A stretch of DNA of 64,000 nt from Armatimonadota bacterium (lineage in GTDB: Bacteria > Armatimonadota > Fimbriimonadia > Fimbriimonadales > Fimbriimonadaceae): NCBI GenBank assembly GCA_037138755.1, contig JBAXHT010000003.1, forward strand, positions 186,001 through 250,000, in the 5' to 3' direction. A program made the position numbers and the translations under genes. Positions within the stretch are counted from its first letter, which is position 1, and each line of letters begins with the position of its first letter. Under the pieces are notes generated by a model, which was not told where the DNA came from, did not search any database, and was given only the letters and a program-made list of their open reading frames with translations. Positions 30,094 through 38,810 of the stretch are shown here, in pieces.

Positions 30094-31016
30094 GACTTTT
30101 CTCCTGCGGCGTACAGAGCGGCTTCTCGGCGCCACTTCATGACGTCAATGTGCTGCCAGTTTTGGGGCTCAATCACCTCGGTGATTCGACTCGGCGAAGC
30201 TGCTGCGAGCTGGGCAAAGGTTTTAATGCCGGCTTCATAGAGCTTTTGCTGATACACAGGACCGATGCCGTCAATGTCTTCGAGCGGATCGCGATTATCA
30301 CCCACGGCAACGGGAGTTGGAACTTCGACCCGCAAAGCAGGGCGGTCCTCAATCGGCTCAAGCTGGGCGGCGGTTGCTACGCCACCTGAGGCAACCATCG
30401 GCTGAGCGGTCGGAGGCACAGGATTATCGTTATGAACAACTTCCATTTCAACCGGAGCTGAAGGTTCTTCGACCTTGACAGGCTCGGCGAAAGGAGAAAC
30501 GACTTCTTCAAGCTTTGGGGTTTCGACAACTTGTGGAGCTTCTACTGCAGCCGGTGCAGAGGCGGGCTCTGGCTTAAGTTCTGCGACCGGGGAAGCTACC
30601 GGAGTCGGAACTGACATCGCCTGGTGCATTTCAAACTTGGCTTTGAGATCAGACAGTTCCTGTTGAGTCGCAGCAAGTTTTGCTTCTAGTGCAGCCTTTT
30701 CGCTCAGCTGCTGTTCAAGCACCTTCACGCGCATCTCGTGCTCTTCGCTTCCTGGCTCCGCAGAGGCTGCTTCTAAAACCTGTACCTTGGCTTCCAACTG
30801 TCGAGTGTAAGAGTGAAGATCGGCGACTTTGTCAGCTTCTTCCTTCACGCCCGCCAATTCGGCCTGGAGTCGAGCGACCTCCTCGGATGAATCGCCCACA
30901 AAAGCCTGGGTTGCGGTCTTGCCGGAATTCCCCTTATCAAGTAGCAACCAGATGAAGGATGCAATTCCACCCCCGGCGAGGAGAGACGGTAACACTGTTA
31001 GTTGATCGAAGTTCAT
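30090..31016 (-). CDS. membrane-anchored coiled-coil protein with C-terminal helix-hairpin-helix
   Basis: 308 residues. A short N-terminal membrane helix (VLPSLLAGGGIASFIWLLLD) is followed by a coiled coil (about 45-145), a Pro/Val/Glu-rich disordered stretch (145-245) and a C-terminal HhH domain. That domain reads DIDGIGPVYQQKLYEAGIKTF and then WQHIDVMKWRREA. This C-terminus is the kind often labelled flap endonuclease-1-like in envelope or helical proteins; it is probably a nucleic-acid or protein-binding module. It is translationally coupled to the downstream Ig-like gene. Confidence 0.75.
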   Translation of the reverse strand: MNFDQLTVLPSLLAGGGIASFIWLLLDKGNSGKTATQAFVGDSSEEVARLQAELAGVKEEADKVADLHSYTRQLEAKVQVLEAASAEPGSEEHEMRVKVLEQQLSEKAALEAKLAATQQELSDLKAKFEMHQAMSVPTPVASPVAELKPEPASAPAAVEAPQVVETPKLEEVVSPFAEPVKVEEPSAPVEMEVVHNDNPVPPTAQPMVASGGVATAAQLEPIEDRPALRVEVPTPVAVGDNRDPLEDIDGIGPVYQQKLYEAGIKTFAQLAAASPSRITEVIEPQNWQHIDVMKWRREAALYAAGEKS

Positions 31017-31144
31017 AACGACAGACGCTTCCTTAAAGCTCTACACTCATTTTCGTGCAACTTGCCACGAAACATTAGGTGTTACGACAAATTCTTTCCG
31101 GTACTGGAACTCATTTGACCCTAGAACAAGGTAAAAGCCTCCCT

Positions 31145-33979
31145 ATGCATTATCGGCAACTCCTTGCCCTCTCTGCCGTCCTCTGTTCACTTCCCGGACT
31201 TAGCATCGCACAAACTCCGATTCCGCGTCCGAAGAGCGAGGGCAACCTCGCCATGATCCTCGACGCACTTCGACCCCGAGAAGTTGGACCGACCAACATG
31301 GGTGGACGAATCATGGACTTCAGCGTTTCGGAAGCTAATCCGGACCTGTTTTACGTCGCAACGGCGAGCGGTGGACTCTTCAAAACCCAAAACGGTGGCG
31401 ACACATTCGATGCAGTTTTCGATTACGGAAACTCAGTCAGCATGGGGGCTGTGGCCATTTGCCAATCAAAACCAAACGTTGTGTACGTGGGAACAGGTGA
31501 GCAATCAAGTCGAAATTCAGTCGCCTGGGGAGATGGCGTCTACAAGTCTGTCGACAGTGGGAAAACCTGGGCTCACATTGGCCTCCGAGAAACTCGACAC
31601 ATTTCCGAAATCTACGTCGACCCGAAGAACCCAGATGTCGTTTTCGTCGCCGCCATCGGTCGGCTTTGGGGTCGGAGCGAGGAGCGCGGTCTTTACAAAT
31701 CAACCGACGGTGGAAAGACCTGGCGCATGGTCCTCAGTCGAGGCGACCGAGCGGGAATCATCGACCTCGACGTCAACCCCAAGAACCCTCGCATCATGTT
31801 CGCTTGTGCCTGGGATCGGTTAAGAAAGCCGTATGTGATGGCAAGCGGCGGACTCGAAAGTGGACTTTTCAAAAGCACCGATGGAGGAGAAACCTGGAAG
31901 CCGGTTACGAAGGGACTTCCAAACACGGTGCTCGGCCGAACTTCGGTAAGCATCCACGCCAAGAACCCCAACATCATGATCGCGACTGTGGAGTTCGTTC
32001 CACCCAAGGATCCCAAGAATCCATTCGCCGGAGAAGGTGAAGAGGAACAAGAGCGCGAGAGAGACATTGACGGAAGTGAAGCCAACCTGTTTGTTCAGCA
32101 GGGTGGGCAGGTCCCACCAGCGCCTGCAACCCAAAAGCCGCAGGAAAAACCAGCACCCAAGAAGCCTGAAGACCCCAATGCATGGCGCAATTCGGTCCCG
32201 GCTGGCAGCCAGATGAACGGCGGAGGCATCTTTATCAGCCGGGACGGAGGCGAGTCTTGGTCGCTGCTCAGAATGCTCAATCCAAGACCGTTCTACTTCA
32301 GCAACCCAACCATCGATCCGATCAATCCGAACCGAATCTACATCGGCGGCCTCAACCTCCTTGTGACCGAGAATCAAGGCAAAGACTGGAAAATGATTGG
32401 TCAGAACACTCACGCTGATCACCACGCTTTTTGGGTGGATCCCAAGAACACTAATCACCTGCTCACCGGTTGCGATGGTGGAATCTACTCATCCAAGGAC
32501 AAGGGCGTCACTTGGCGGCACCACAACCAGCTCGCTCTTGGTCAGTTCTATGCCGTCGACTTTGACAGCCAGTTCCCATACTGGGTGTACGGCGGACTGC
32601 AAGACAACGGTAGCTGGGCGCTTCCCACTCAAACCACCAACGGACCGGTCGGACCTTGGCACGCTACAAACCTGAACGGAGGAGACGGCTTTCACGTCGC
32701 AGTCGACAAAGACGAATCGGAGTGGGTATTCAGCGAAAGCCAAGGCGGGGCAACGTCCCGTGTTAACCGAAAGACCGGTGCCCGGAAGAGTATTCGACCA
32801 GCTATCAACGGAGAGACTCTGCGCTTCAACTGGAGCACCCCGTTTATGCTCTCGCCTCACGATCAGAAGACGATCTTTATCGGTGCTAACCGACTGATGA
32901 AGTCAACCGACCGCGGCGACACTTGGAACCCAATCTCTCCTGATCTCACCACGATGAGCCCAAGGAAGATCAAGTCGGGAGAACTCAGTAAGCGGCTCAG
33001 TATCAACATCGAATCGACCGGTGCGGAGAACCACTGCACCATCATCACGCTCGACGAATCTCGACTCGTGAAAGGTCGATACGCCACTGGCTCTGATGAC
33101 GGACAAGTCAACATCTCGCTCGACAATGGCGAAACTTGGACGGACGTCACTGCCAAACTTTCTGGCTTGCCAGCGAACACATGGATCAGCCGAGTGCTTT
33201 GGTCAAAGTGGGAAAAGGATCGCCTCTATGTCACGGCCGACGGACACCGAAACAATGACTTCCGGTCGTACGTGTACGTCAGCGAAGACGCCGGGAAGAC
33301 CTTTAAGTCTCTCGCTGGCTCGCTTCCTGATTACGATAGCGTCTACGTTGTAAAAGAGGGCGAAACCAACCCGGACCTGCTCTTCCTGGGCTCAGAGATG
33401 TCCCTTAGATTCTCAACGGACCGAGGCGCCACTTGGAGCAGAATCCGAGGAAACTTCCCTACCGTCGCCGTCCACGACCTCAAAGTTCACCCAAGAATGA
33501 AGGATCTGGTGATTGCAACTCACGGCCGTTCGATCTGGACGATTGACATTTCCGCGCTGGAAGGAATGCCGAAGACTTTCGTTGCAGACTCAACCGATCG
33601 AGCGCCAAAAGAGCCCGTGATCCTTGGTGCATCACCAGCGGTCTACAGCGCCTGGGAGTCGGGATCGCCTCTCGATGGCGACACCTTTGGTGGTTCGGCG
33701 AACACCGGAAGCTCAGTCCGCGTCTACGTTTGGATTCCCAAAGACCTTCCGGAAAACGCAGCCATAACTGCCACCTTCCAAGGAGCTACAGGTGATGAGC
33801 AATCAATCATCATTTCGGACCCTCAAATGTCGGCGATGAAGAAACGTGGAGTCAGCGTCCTCACCTGGCAAGCCAGGGGGTTCACTCGCCCTCAGCCTGG
33901 CGAGTACACCATCCGCATCAACGTCAACGGAACAATCCTGAAGACAAAGACCGAGATCATCGCGCCTAAGTCGTACTGA
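31145..33979 (+). CDS. secreted BNR/VPS10-like beta-propeller protein
   Basis: Exported protein of about 944 residues. From the ATG at 31145 it has a signal peptide (MHYRQLLALSAVLCSLPGLSIAQ); a GTG 22 codons earlier would put a non-signal tail in front. Many Asp-box/BNR motifs occur (KSVDSGKTWAHIG, KSTDGGKTWRMV, KSTDGGETWKPV, STDRGATWSRI), which build one or two beta-propellers as in sortilin/VPS10 and sialidase-like glycosidases. A Pro/Lys-rich insert lies near 330-370 and a fibronectin-like strand region at the end. Catalytic activity cannot be claimed. Confidence 0.88.
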   Translation: MHYRQLLALSAVLCSLPGLSIAQTPIPRPKSEGNLAMILDALRPREVGPTNMGGRIMDFSVSEANPDLFYVATASGGLFKTQNGGDTFDAVFDYGNSVSMGAVAICQSKPNVVYVGTGEQSSRNSVAWGDGVYKSVDSGKTWAHIGLRETRHISEIYVDPKNPDVVFVAAIGRLWGRSEERGLYKSTDGGKTWRMVLSRGDRAGIIDLDVNPKNPRIMFACAWDRLRKPYVMASGGLESGLFKSTDGGETWKPVTKGLPNTVLGRTSVSIHAKNPNIMIATVEFVPPKDPKNPFAGEGEEEQERERDIDGSEANLFVQQGGQVPPAPATQKPQEKPAPKKPEDPNAWRNSVPAGSQMNGGGIFISRDGGESWSLLRMLNPRPFYFSNPTIDPINPNRIYIGGLNLLVTENQGKDWKMIGQNTHADHHAFWVDPKNTNHLLTGCDGGIYSSKDKGVTWRHHNQLALGQFYAVDFDSQFPYWVYGGLQDNGSWALPTQTTNGPVGPWHATNLNGGDGFHVAVDKDESEWVFSESQGGATSRVNRKTGARKSIRPAINGETLRFNWSTPFMLSPHDQKTIFIGANRLMKSTDRGDTWNPISPDLTTMSPRKIKSGELSKRLSINIESTGAENHCTIITLDESRLVKGRYATGSDDGQVNISLDNGETWTDVTAKLSGLPANTWISRVLWSKWEKDRLYVTADGHRNNDFRSYVYVSEDAGKTFKSLAGSLPDYDSVYVVKEGETNPDLLFLGSEMSLRFSTDRGATWSRIRGNFPTVAVHDLKVHPRMKDLVIATHGRSIWTIDISALEGMPKTFVADSTDRAPKEPVILGASPAVYSAWESGSPLDGDTFGGSANTGSSVRVYVWIPKDLPENAAITATFQGATGDEQSIIISDPQMSAMKKRGVSVLTWQARGFTRPQPGEYTIRINVNGTILKTKTEIIAPKSY

Positions 33980-33993
33980 GGTTTGGTTAGATT

Positions 33994-34042
33994 GCCCCGG
34001 TGCAATCGGGGCTTTAGCAGTCCCGATTACATCGGGACTGCT
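33994..34042. terminator. tandem terminator hairpins
   Basis: Two successive hairpins between convergent genes: GCCCCG...CGGGGC (33994-34012) followed by TTT, and a perfect 12-bp stem AGCAGTCCCGAT / ATCGGGACTGCT (34016-34042) with loop TAC followed by a short T run. Confidence 0.85.
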
Positions 34043-34047
34043 TTCCT

Positions 34048-34509
34048 TCACAACCCTTTCAAAGAGTTGATAATTTGCCACTCGGCTTCGGTGACGGGCA
34101 TCACGGAAAGCCGCTGTCCTCGTGCCAGCACTAGCATGCTTTCTAATCCCGAGGTCTCCCGCAATTCACTCATTGGAATCAACCTCTTAAACTTTTGAAC
34201 GAGTTGGACATTTCGGCAAATCCAGCGCGACCCATCCGCCGGAGCTTTGGGGTCATAGTAGTCGCTGGAAGGATCAAACTGAGTCGGGTCGGGAAACGCG
34301 TCACCAACGATTCGCATCGTCCCCACGATCCCGCTTGGGGTGGCATTCGAGTGATGAAAAAACGCAAGGTCGCCATCCGACATCGAATCCCGAAAAATAT
34401 TCCGAACGGTATAGTTTCTGCATCCCTCCCACATCGCAGGAACCTTGGATTTTTCAAGGTCATCGATAGAATATGTGTCAGGTTCAGACTTCATCAACCA
34501 GTAGCGCAT
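34048..34509 (-). CDS. EVE domain protein
   Basis: EVE-domain protein of 153 residues, a PUA-like fold that binds modified bases in DNA or RNA. It begins MRYWLMKSEPDTYSIDDL and continues WEGCRNYTVRNIFRDSMSDGDLAFFHHSN, the standard family pattern. Such proteins occur both as housekeeping proteins and in restriction or defence contexts; here the neighbours give no defence link. The frame has the normal length. Confidence 0.93.
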   Translation of the reverse strand: MRYWLMKSEPDTYSIDDLEKSKVPAMWEGCRNYTVRNIFRDSMSDGDLAFFHHSNATPSGIVGTMRIVGDAFPDPTQFDPSSDYYDPKAPADGSRWICRNVQLVQKFKRLIPMSELRETSGLESMLVLARGQRLSVMPVTEAEWQIINSLKGL

Positions 34510-34624
34510 TTGAACCTAAGTCTACGCAGTTCGTCGTACTCGAATCGCTACCGAAACAGCTTGAACTTCGTTAAAAACATCACGAATACGTCACTTACTG
34601 CCGGGTATCGTATTCCTCACACGG

Positions 34625-35347
34625 ATGAGACAGACTATTCTGGATTTGAGCGACGCCAAGGGCATTTTCGACCGCATTCTTAGCCACTGGAACACAGCAA
34701 ACCAGGGTCTCACTTCCCCAGGGATCGTCTTGAAGGGCGACTTTGATCGCAACGCATTTCTCAACAAAGCCGTGGAATTCGATCATCTCACAGCTGAGAT
34801 TGAACGCATCACTGATATTCGTGATAAGGCGAGCGCACAACTCACTCTTTACAAACACAACATGCGCTCCACAATGCAGAGATTTGCCTATTTGGTGCGA
34901 GGACTCTACCCGGATTCTGACTTCTCCAAGGGACTTCCCGCTCTGCCCGACACTCGGTCCAACGAAGCTCGCTACATGGCCCCAGTCGAGCGAACGCTCA
35001 TGATTTGGCGCCACGCCAATTCGGTTCGACCCCTTATCCTGCCTGATGGAACCTCAATCGAGATGTTTGCTGCGGGAGTCCAGGTGCTTCGACAAGCATT
35101 CAAAGCTAGAGACAAAGCATTCGCCCAAGAAAGGCAAATTCGAGCAGATCGTCGTCGGCTTCACCAAATTTTGGTTGACCGAGCCGTTCAGTACCGCCAG
35201 GTTGTGCTGGGTGTTTTCGGAGACGAGCACGCGCTGGCCTTTGCTCTGCCAACTCTATGGCCCAAGCAAGACCGCCGCAAGAAGCCTGCGCAGCGACTTG
35301 AGATTGTCGAGCACCATCCAGAACCTGCTCGTGCGCTGCTCGCTTAA
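34625..35347 (+). CDS. hypothetical protein
   Basis: 240 residues with no family recognised. It is rich in Arg and His, predominantly helical, and ends with a basic segment (WPKQDRRKKPAQRLEIVEHH). No signal peptide or membrane helix is visible. It stands alone between the EVE gene and mqnC, 43 bases before the latter and on the same strand, so co-transcription is possible. Confidence 0.65.
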   Translation: MRQTILDLSDAKGIFDRILSHWNTANQGLTSPGIVLKGDFDRNAFLNKAVEFDHLTAEIERITDIRDKASAQLTLYKHNMRSTMQRFAYLVRGLYPDSDFSKGLPALPDTRSNEARYMAPVERTLMIWRHANSVRPLILPDGTSIEMFAAGVQVLRQAFKARDKAFAQERQIRADRRRLHQILVDRAVQYRQVVLGVFGDEHALAFALPTLWPKQDRRKKPAQRLEIVEHHPEPARALLA

Positions 35348-35393
35348 CTCAACTTTCAAACTTTCCTGAAACCAAGGGAGTAGAATAGTTGTG

Positions 35394-36479
35394 ATGGCAC
35401 TTCTCGACGCAATTTCTATCGACTCGATTTCCGAGAAGGTCTACGCCAACGAGCGGATCAGTGCCGATGAAGCTCTGTTTCTCTTCCATCACGAGAATCC
35501 ACTCGAGTTGGCAGCCCTCGCCAACTTTCGCCGACAACAACGCACTGACCCTAAGGTCGTCACCTATATCGTGGGGCGAATCCTCAACTACACTAACGTC
35601 TGCTGGGTTCGATGTAAGTTCTGCGCCTTCTACCGAACTCCGGGGCATGAGGAGGGTTACCTCCACTCCGATGAAGACATTCTGGCAAAGGTCAAGGACA
35701 CTGTCGACAAGGGCGGCGTCGAAATCCTCTTCCAGGGTGGTCTCAATCCCAAGCTCAAGATCGAATACTTCGAGCACATCTTCTCCCTGATCAAGCGGGA
35801 GTATCCTTCGGTCATTCTCCATGCCCTCAGCCCGGCGGAGATCATTTACATTGCCCACATCAGCAAGATCACTCTAGAAGAGTGTCTGACCCGCCTCAAA
35901 GCAAGTGGACTCCACTCGATTCCCGGAGCCGGTGGCGAGATTTTGGTCGACCGTGTCCGAAAGATTATCGCGCCCTACAAGGACACCACCGACGAGTGGC
36001 TCGCCTGCATGCGCGCCGCCTCCGCGATGGGAATCCGAAGCACGGCCTCCATGATGTTCGGCCATGTCGAGACGCTAGAGGACCGAGTTGAGCACCTCGG
36101 TCGAATCCGTGATCTCCAAGACGAGTGCCAGCCGTTCCGCGCCTTCGTCACTTGGTCATTCCAACCAGAAGAAACGATGCTCCAAATCCCCGCCAAGGCC
36201 ACCGCCGCTGACTACCTCCGCACCTTGGCTGTGAGCAGAATCTTCCTCGACAACTTCGACAACATCCAACTCTCCATCCTCACCCAGGGTCCCAAAATTG
36301 CCCAACTTGGCCTCGGCTACGGCGCCAACGACTTCGGCTCGGTTATGATCGAAGAAAATGTCGTCTCGGCGGCCGGAAACAAGTTCATCCTGAACGCAAC
36401 GGAGTTTGAGCGGTTGATCACAGATGCTGGGTACGAGGCTAGACGGCGGAACACGCGATATGAGCTCCTCGAAGCCTGA
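35394..36479 (+). CDS. mqnC: cyclic dehypoxanthinyl futalosine synthase (radical SAM)
   Basis: Radical SAM enzyme of the futalosine route to menaquinone. The cluster motif CKFCAFYR, preceded by ILNYTNVCWVR, is near residue 72. GGLNPKLKIEYFEH and LHSIPGAGGEILVDRVRKII are typical of MqnC rather than MqnE or CofH. The first start is a GTG directly before ATG 35394, with GGGAG upstream; the ATG is preferred. No other mqn gene is in the window, so the pathway is spread out. Menaquinone-based respiration is implied. Confidence 0.92.
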   Translation: MALLDAISIDSISEKVYANERISADEALFLFHHENPLELAALANFRRQQRTDPKVVTYIVGRILNYTNVCWVRCKFCAFYRTPGHEEGYLHSDEDILAKVKDTVDKGGVEILFQGGLNPKLKIEYFEHIFSLIKREYPSVILHALSPAEIIYIAHISKITLEECLTRLKASGLHSIPGAGGEILVDRVRKIIAPYKDTTDEWLACMRAASAMGIRSTASMMFGHVETLEDRVEHLGRIRDLQDECQPFRAFVTWSFQPEETMLQIPAKATAADYLRTLAVSRIFLDNFDNIQLSILTQGPKIAQLGLGYGANDFGSVMIEENVVSAAGNKFILNATEFERLITDAGYEARRRNTRYELLEA

Positions 36480-36777
36480 AGTCTGGTTTTGGGCGGAAGT
36501 CAAAGAACTCCCGGAACGATATCGAACAGTTCCTATGGTCCATAGACTCGACTTCTTTTTCCCAGACGAGTTCCACAGGGGCTATTGCATATGGCCATGC
36601 GCAGAGCGTGACGGACACGAACTCGGCTTCACTCCTCTCAATCCTGAGCTCTGTGAGCGCGAGGTGCACCCCCGCCTCTACATTGGAGCGGAATTCCACA
36701 TTAGGCAGGCCACCCACCCTCATGCTGTTTGCAGAATTACTGAAATCTATGACAAAACCTCGGTCGCGACGATTTGA
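36460..36777 (+). CDS. hypothetical protein
   Basis: 105 residues starting at ATG 36460, inside the last 20 bases of mqnC in another frame. It is rich in aromatic residues (EVWFWAEVKELPERYR, RLDFFFPDEFHRGYCIW) and has an even spread of beta-type residues, like a small beta-barrel domain. A resemblance to EF-Tu-domain-2-like barrels is possible but weak. No function is offered. Confidence 0.6.
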   Translation: MSSSKPEVWFWAEVKELPERYRTVPMVHRLDFFFPDEFHRGYCIWPCAERDGHELGFTPLNPELCEREVHPRLYIGAEFHIRQATHPHAVCRITEIYDKTSVATI

Positions 36778-36868
36778 TTCACGTCTAACAACTTCCCCGC
36801 AACATCACCAGAAGTGATACAATAAGAAGTTCTTTTGCGACCTTCTAGCGGGTCGCTCCGTCTATACC

Positions 36869-37405
36869 ATGCCCGGTGAAACCAATCACGATTCCCTCCA
36901 GGAAAAGCGCTGGCTTACCGCTCTCAATGAGGGCGATACCAAGGCTTTGGGTGGAATTTATGAACTGTACGGAGAAAGGATTTTCCGATACACCTTCAGA
37001 ATGCTGGGCAACCGTTCTGATGCCGAAGACATCACTGCCGAAACCTTCCTTCGCGTCCTTCGCCGATCAGGCGAACTCCGCGCAGATGGTGCATTTCGAA
37101 CCTGGCTCTTCCGCATCGCAAGGAACCTTTGCATCGACAAAATGCGGCAGCACAAACTTATGGAGCTGCCCCCAGACGCATCAATCGCGGGAACCGAAGA
37201 GAAGTCAACGCTGCGCATCACAGTCCAGCAAGCTCTCTCCGAACTCCCCACCGAATACCGGGAGCCATTAGTGCTTTGTGATCTCGAAGAGATGGCGGCC
37301 CGGGAAGCAGCGGAGGTTCTGAAAATCAGTGTTCCGGCACTGAAATCTCGCCTATACAGAGGACGTAGGGCGCTCCGTGACAAGCTAGGAGGCACACAAG
37401 AATGA
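36869..37405 (+). CDS. ECF-type RNA polymerase sigma factor
   Basis: 178 residues with sigma-70 region 2 (YGERIFRYTFRMLGNRSDAEDITAETFLRVLRR, then WLFRIARNLCIDKMR) and region 4 (ALSELPTEYREPLVLCDLEEMAAREAAEVLKISVPALKSRLYRGRRAL). It lacks region 1 and 3, as in extracytoplasmic-function sigma factors. It overlaps the short companion gene by four bases (ATGA) and is followed closely by dnaN. Confidence 0.95.
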   Translation: MPGETNHDSLQEKRWLTALNEGDTKALGGIYELYGERIFRYTFRMLGNRSDAEDITAETFLRVLRRSGELRADGAFRTWLFRIARNLCIDKMRQHKLMELPPDASIAGTEEKSTLRITVQQALSELPTEYREPLVLCDLEEMAAREAAEVLKISVPALKSRLYRGRRALRDKLGGTQE

Positions 37406-37686
37406 ACACCATCTACAACAAACTTGTTGATATGTACGCGGGCCAAGAGCTCGCTGAAGACCTGAACGCCGAACTCGAATCGGCCGCAGAAAACGATCCT
37501 GCCCTCAAAGCAGACATGACTTCCCTTCGCGCGACCGTCACCCGGTTGCAGAACGAAGACAACGGGGCCTACACCGATGAAACCCACGCTCGAATCCTTA
37601 TGAAAATCTACGCGCGAGCCGGGGAAATGCAACAGGGCGCTCCCGAACCGATTTACCTTCAATACCAATTGCCGATGTCCGGCTAA
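37402..37686 (+). CDS. short protein after ECF sigma factor (possible anti-sigma remnant)
   Basis: 94 residues in the usual place of an anti-sigma factor. It is acidic and helical (ELAEDLNAELESAAENDPALKADMTSL) without the HxxxCxxC zinc motif of ZAS anti-sigma proteins and without a membrane helix. This may be a soluble cytoplasmic regulator or a reduced anti-sigma factor. It ends ten bases before dnaN. Confidence 0.7.
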   Translation: MNTIYNKLVDMYAGQELAEDLNAELESAAENDPALKADMTSLRATVTRLQNEDNGAYTDETHARILMKIYARAGEMQQGAPEPIYLQYQLPMSG

Positions 37687-37696
37687 GACCAACCAG

Positions 37697-38800
37697 ATGA
37701 AAATCACCTGTCCACGAAAAGAGTTCTTCGAAGCCGTCAGCGCCGCTGGCCAGGCCGCTTCGACCCGCACATCGGTCAACATCCTCCAGACCCTCAAGGT
37801 CGAGGCGACCGACACCACCATCCGCGTTGTCGGGTGCGATGGCGAAATGTGGGTCGAAAGGTCACTGCCGTGCGTTGTCGAAGAGCCCGGCGCAATCTGC
37901 GTTCCGGCCCGCCTTCTCGTGGACATTGTTTCTTCCCTTCCCGACGGCGATATCAGCCTCTCCACTTCGGACGGCACTAACGTTTTGCTCACCCATGGGG
38001 CTTCCGAGTACCGATTGCACTCGTTGGATCCTGTCGATTTCCCCGACGCCCCCACATTTGGCGGCGAGAGCGATTTCAAGATTCCTGCCGGCGAGCTTCG
38101 CTCGGCGGTGGATTCCGTCATCTTCGCGGTTTCGACAGATCCACACCGTCAGCTTCTCACCGGCGTAATGCTCAATTACACCGGCGATCGACTCCTTCTC
38201 GTAGCAACCGACACCCACCGACTTGCAGTTCGACAGATCACCAAGCCAGGTCTTGGCGGTGAAGTCAATGCAGTGGTGCCGGAGAAAGCTCTTAAAGCGA
38301 TCAAGGCTCTACCGGTTTCCGACGATACCGAGGTCAAGCTCGAGTTCGGCGCAGGACGCGTCGGCGTCGATGCTGGTTCCGCGAAAGTCGTCACCCAGCT
38401 CCTTCAGGGCACCTATCCCAACTGGGAGCGCGTCGTCCCTGCCGAGACAACCCGAACCTGGTCCATCGAAGCCGACCAGCTCGGTAGCAAAGTTAAGCGC
38501 GCAATGATCGTTGCTCGAGACAGTGCCAACCGAATCCGATTCAAAGGTGGCGAAGAGACCCTGACAATCGTTGCTCGATCCGAAGAGAAAGGCGACGCGA
38601 AGGAAGAACTGCCAATCATCTCGTCCAACGGCGAGATCGAAATCGCTTTCAACGGCAAGTACGTCCTCGACGCCCTAGAACCCATCAGCGGCCCCGGAGT
38701 CAAAGTCGAAATGACCGAACCCTCCCGCCCTGCAGTGTTCAAGTCCGGCGACGAAGAGTCCAGCTACTTCTGCGTCATTATGCCGATGTCGTTGATGTAG
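37697..38800 (+). CDS. dnaN: DNA polymerase III sliding clamp beta
   Basis: Ring-shaped processivity clamp, 367 residues in the three-domain DnaN format. The N-terminal start MKITCPRKEFFEAVSAAGQAAS, the central TDTHRLAVRQI and the C-terminal YVLDALEPISGPGVKVEM ... YFCVIMPMSLM match the family. It is not next to dnaA or recF; instead it follows an ECF sigma gene by ten bases, which would place clamp expression behind stress-linked transcription unless dnaN has its own promoter. Confidence 0.97.
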   Translation: MKITCPRKEFFEAVSAAGQAASTRTSVNILQTLKVEATDTTIRVVGCDGEMWVERSLPCVVEEPGAICVPARLLVDIVSSLPDGDISLSTSDGTNVLLTHGASEYRLHSLDPVDFPDAPTFGGESDFKIPAGELRSAVDSVIFAVSTDPHRQLLTGVMLNYTGDRLLLVATDTHRLAVRQITKPGLGGEVNAVVPEKALKAIKALPVSDDTEVKLEFGAGRVGVDAGSAKVVTQLLQGTYPNWERVVPAETTRTWSIEADQLGSKVKRAMIVARDSANRIRFKGGEETLTIVARSEEKGDAKEELPIISSNGEIEIAFNGKYVLDALEPISGPGVKVEMTEPSRPAVFKSGDEESSYFCVIMPMSLM

Positions 38801-38810
38801 TAAGTTCTAA

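Noticed and set aside
34048-34509. EVE-domain gene as part of a defence island
   Set aside because: Neighbours are housekeeping or unknown genes, codon use is host-like; no R-M gene is near.
36958-38121. 387-codon minus-strand frame opposite the sigma factor and dnaN
   Set aside because: Antisense to two clear genes; Ser/Arg-rich translation without family features.
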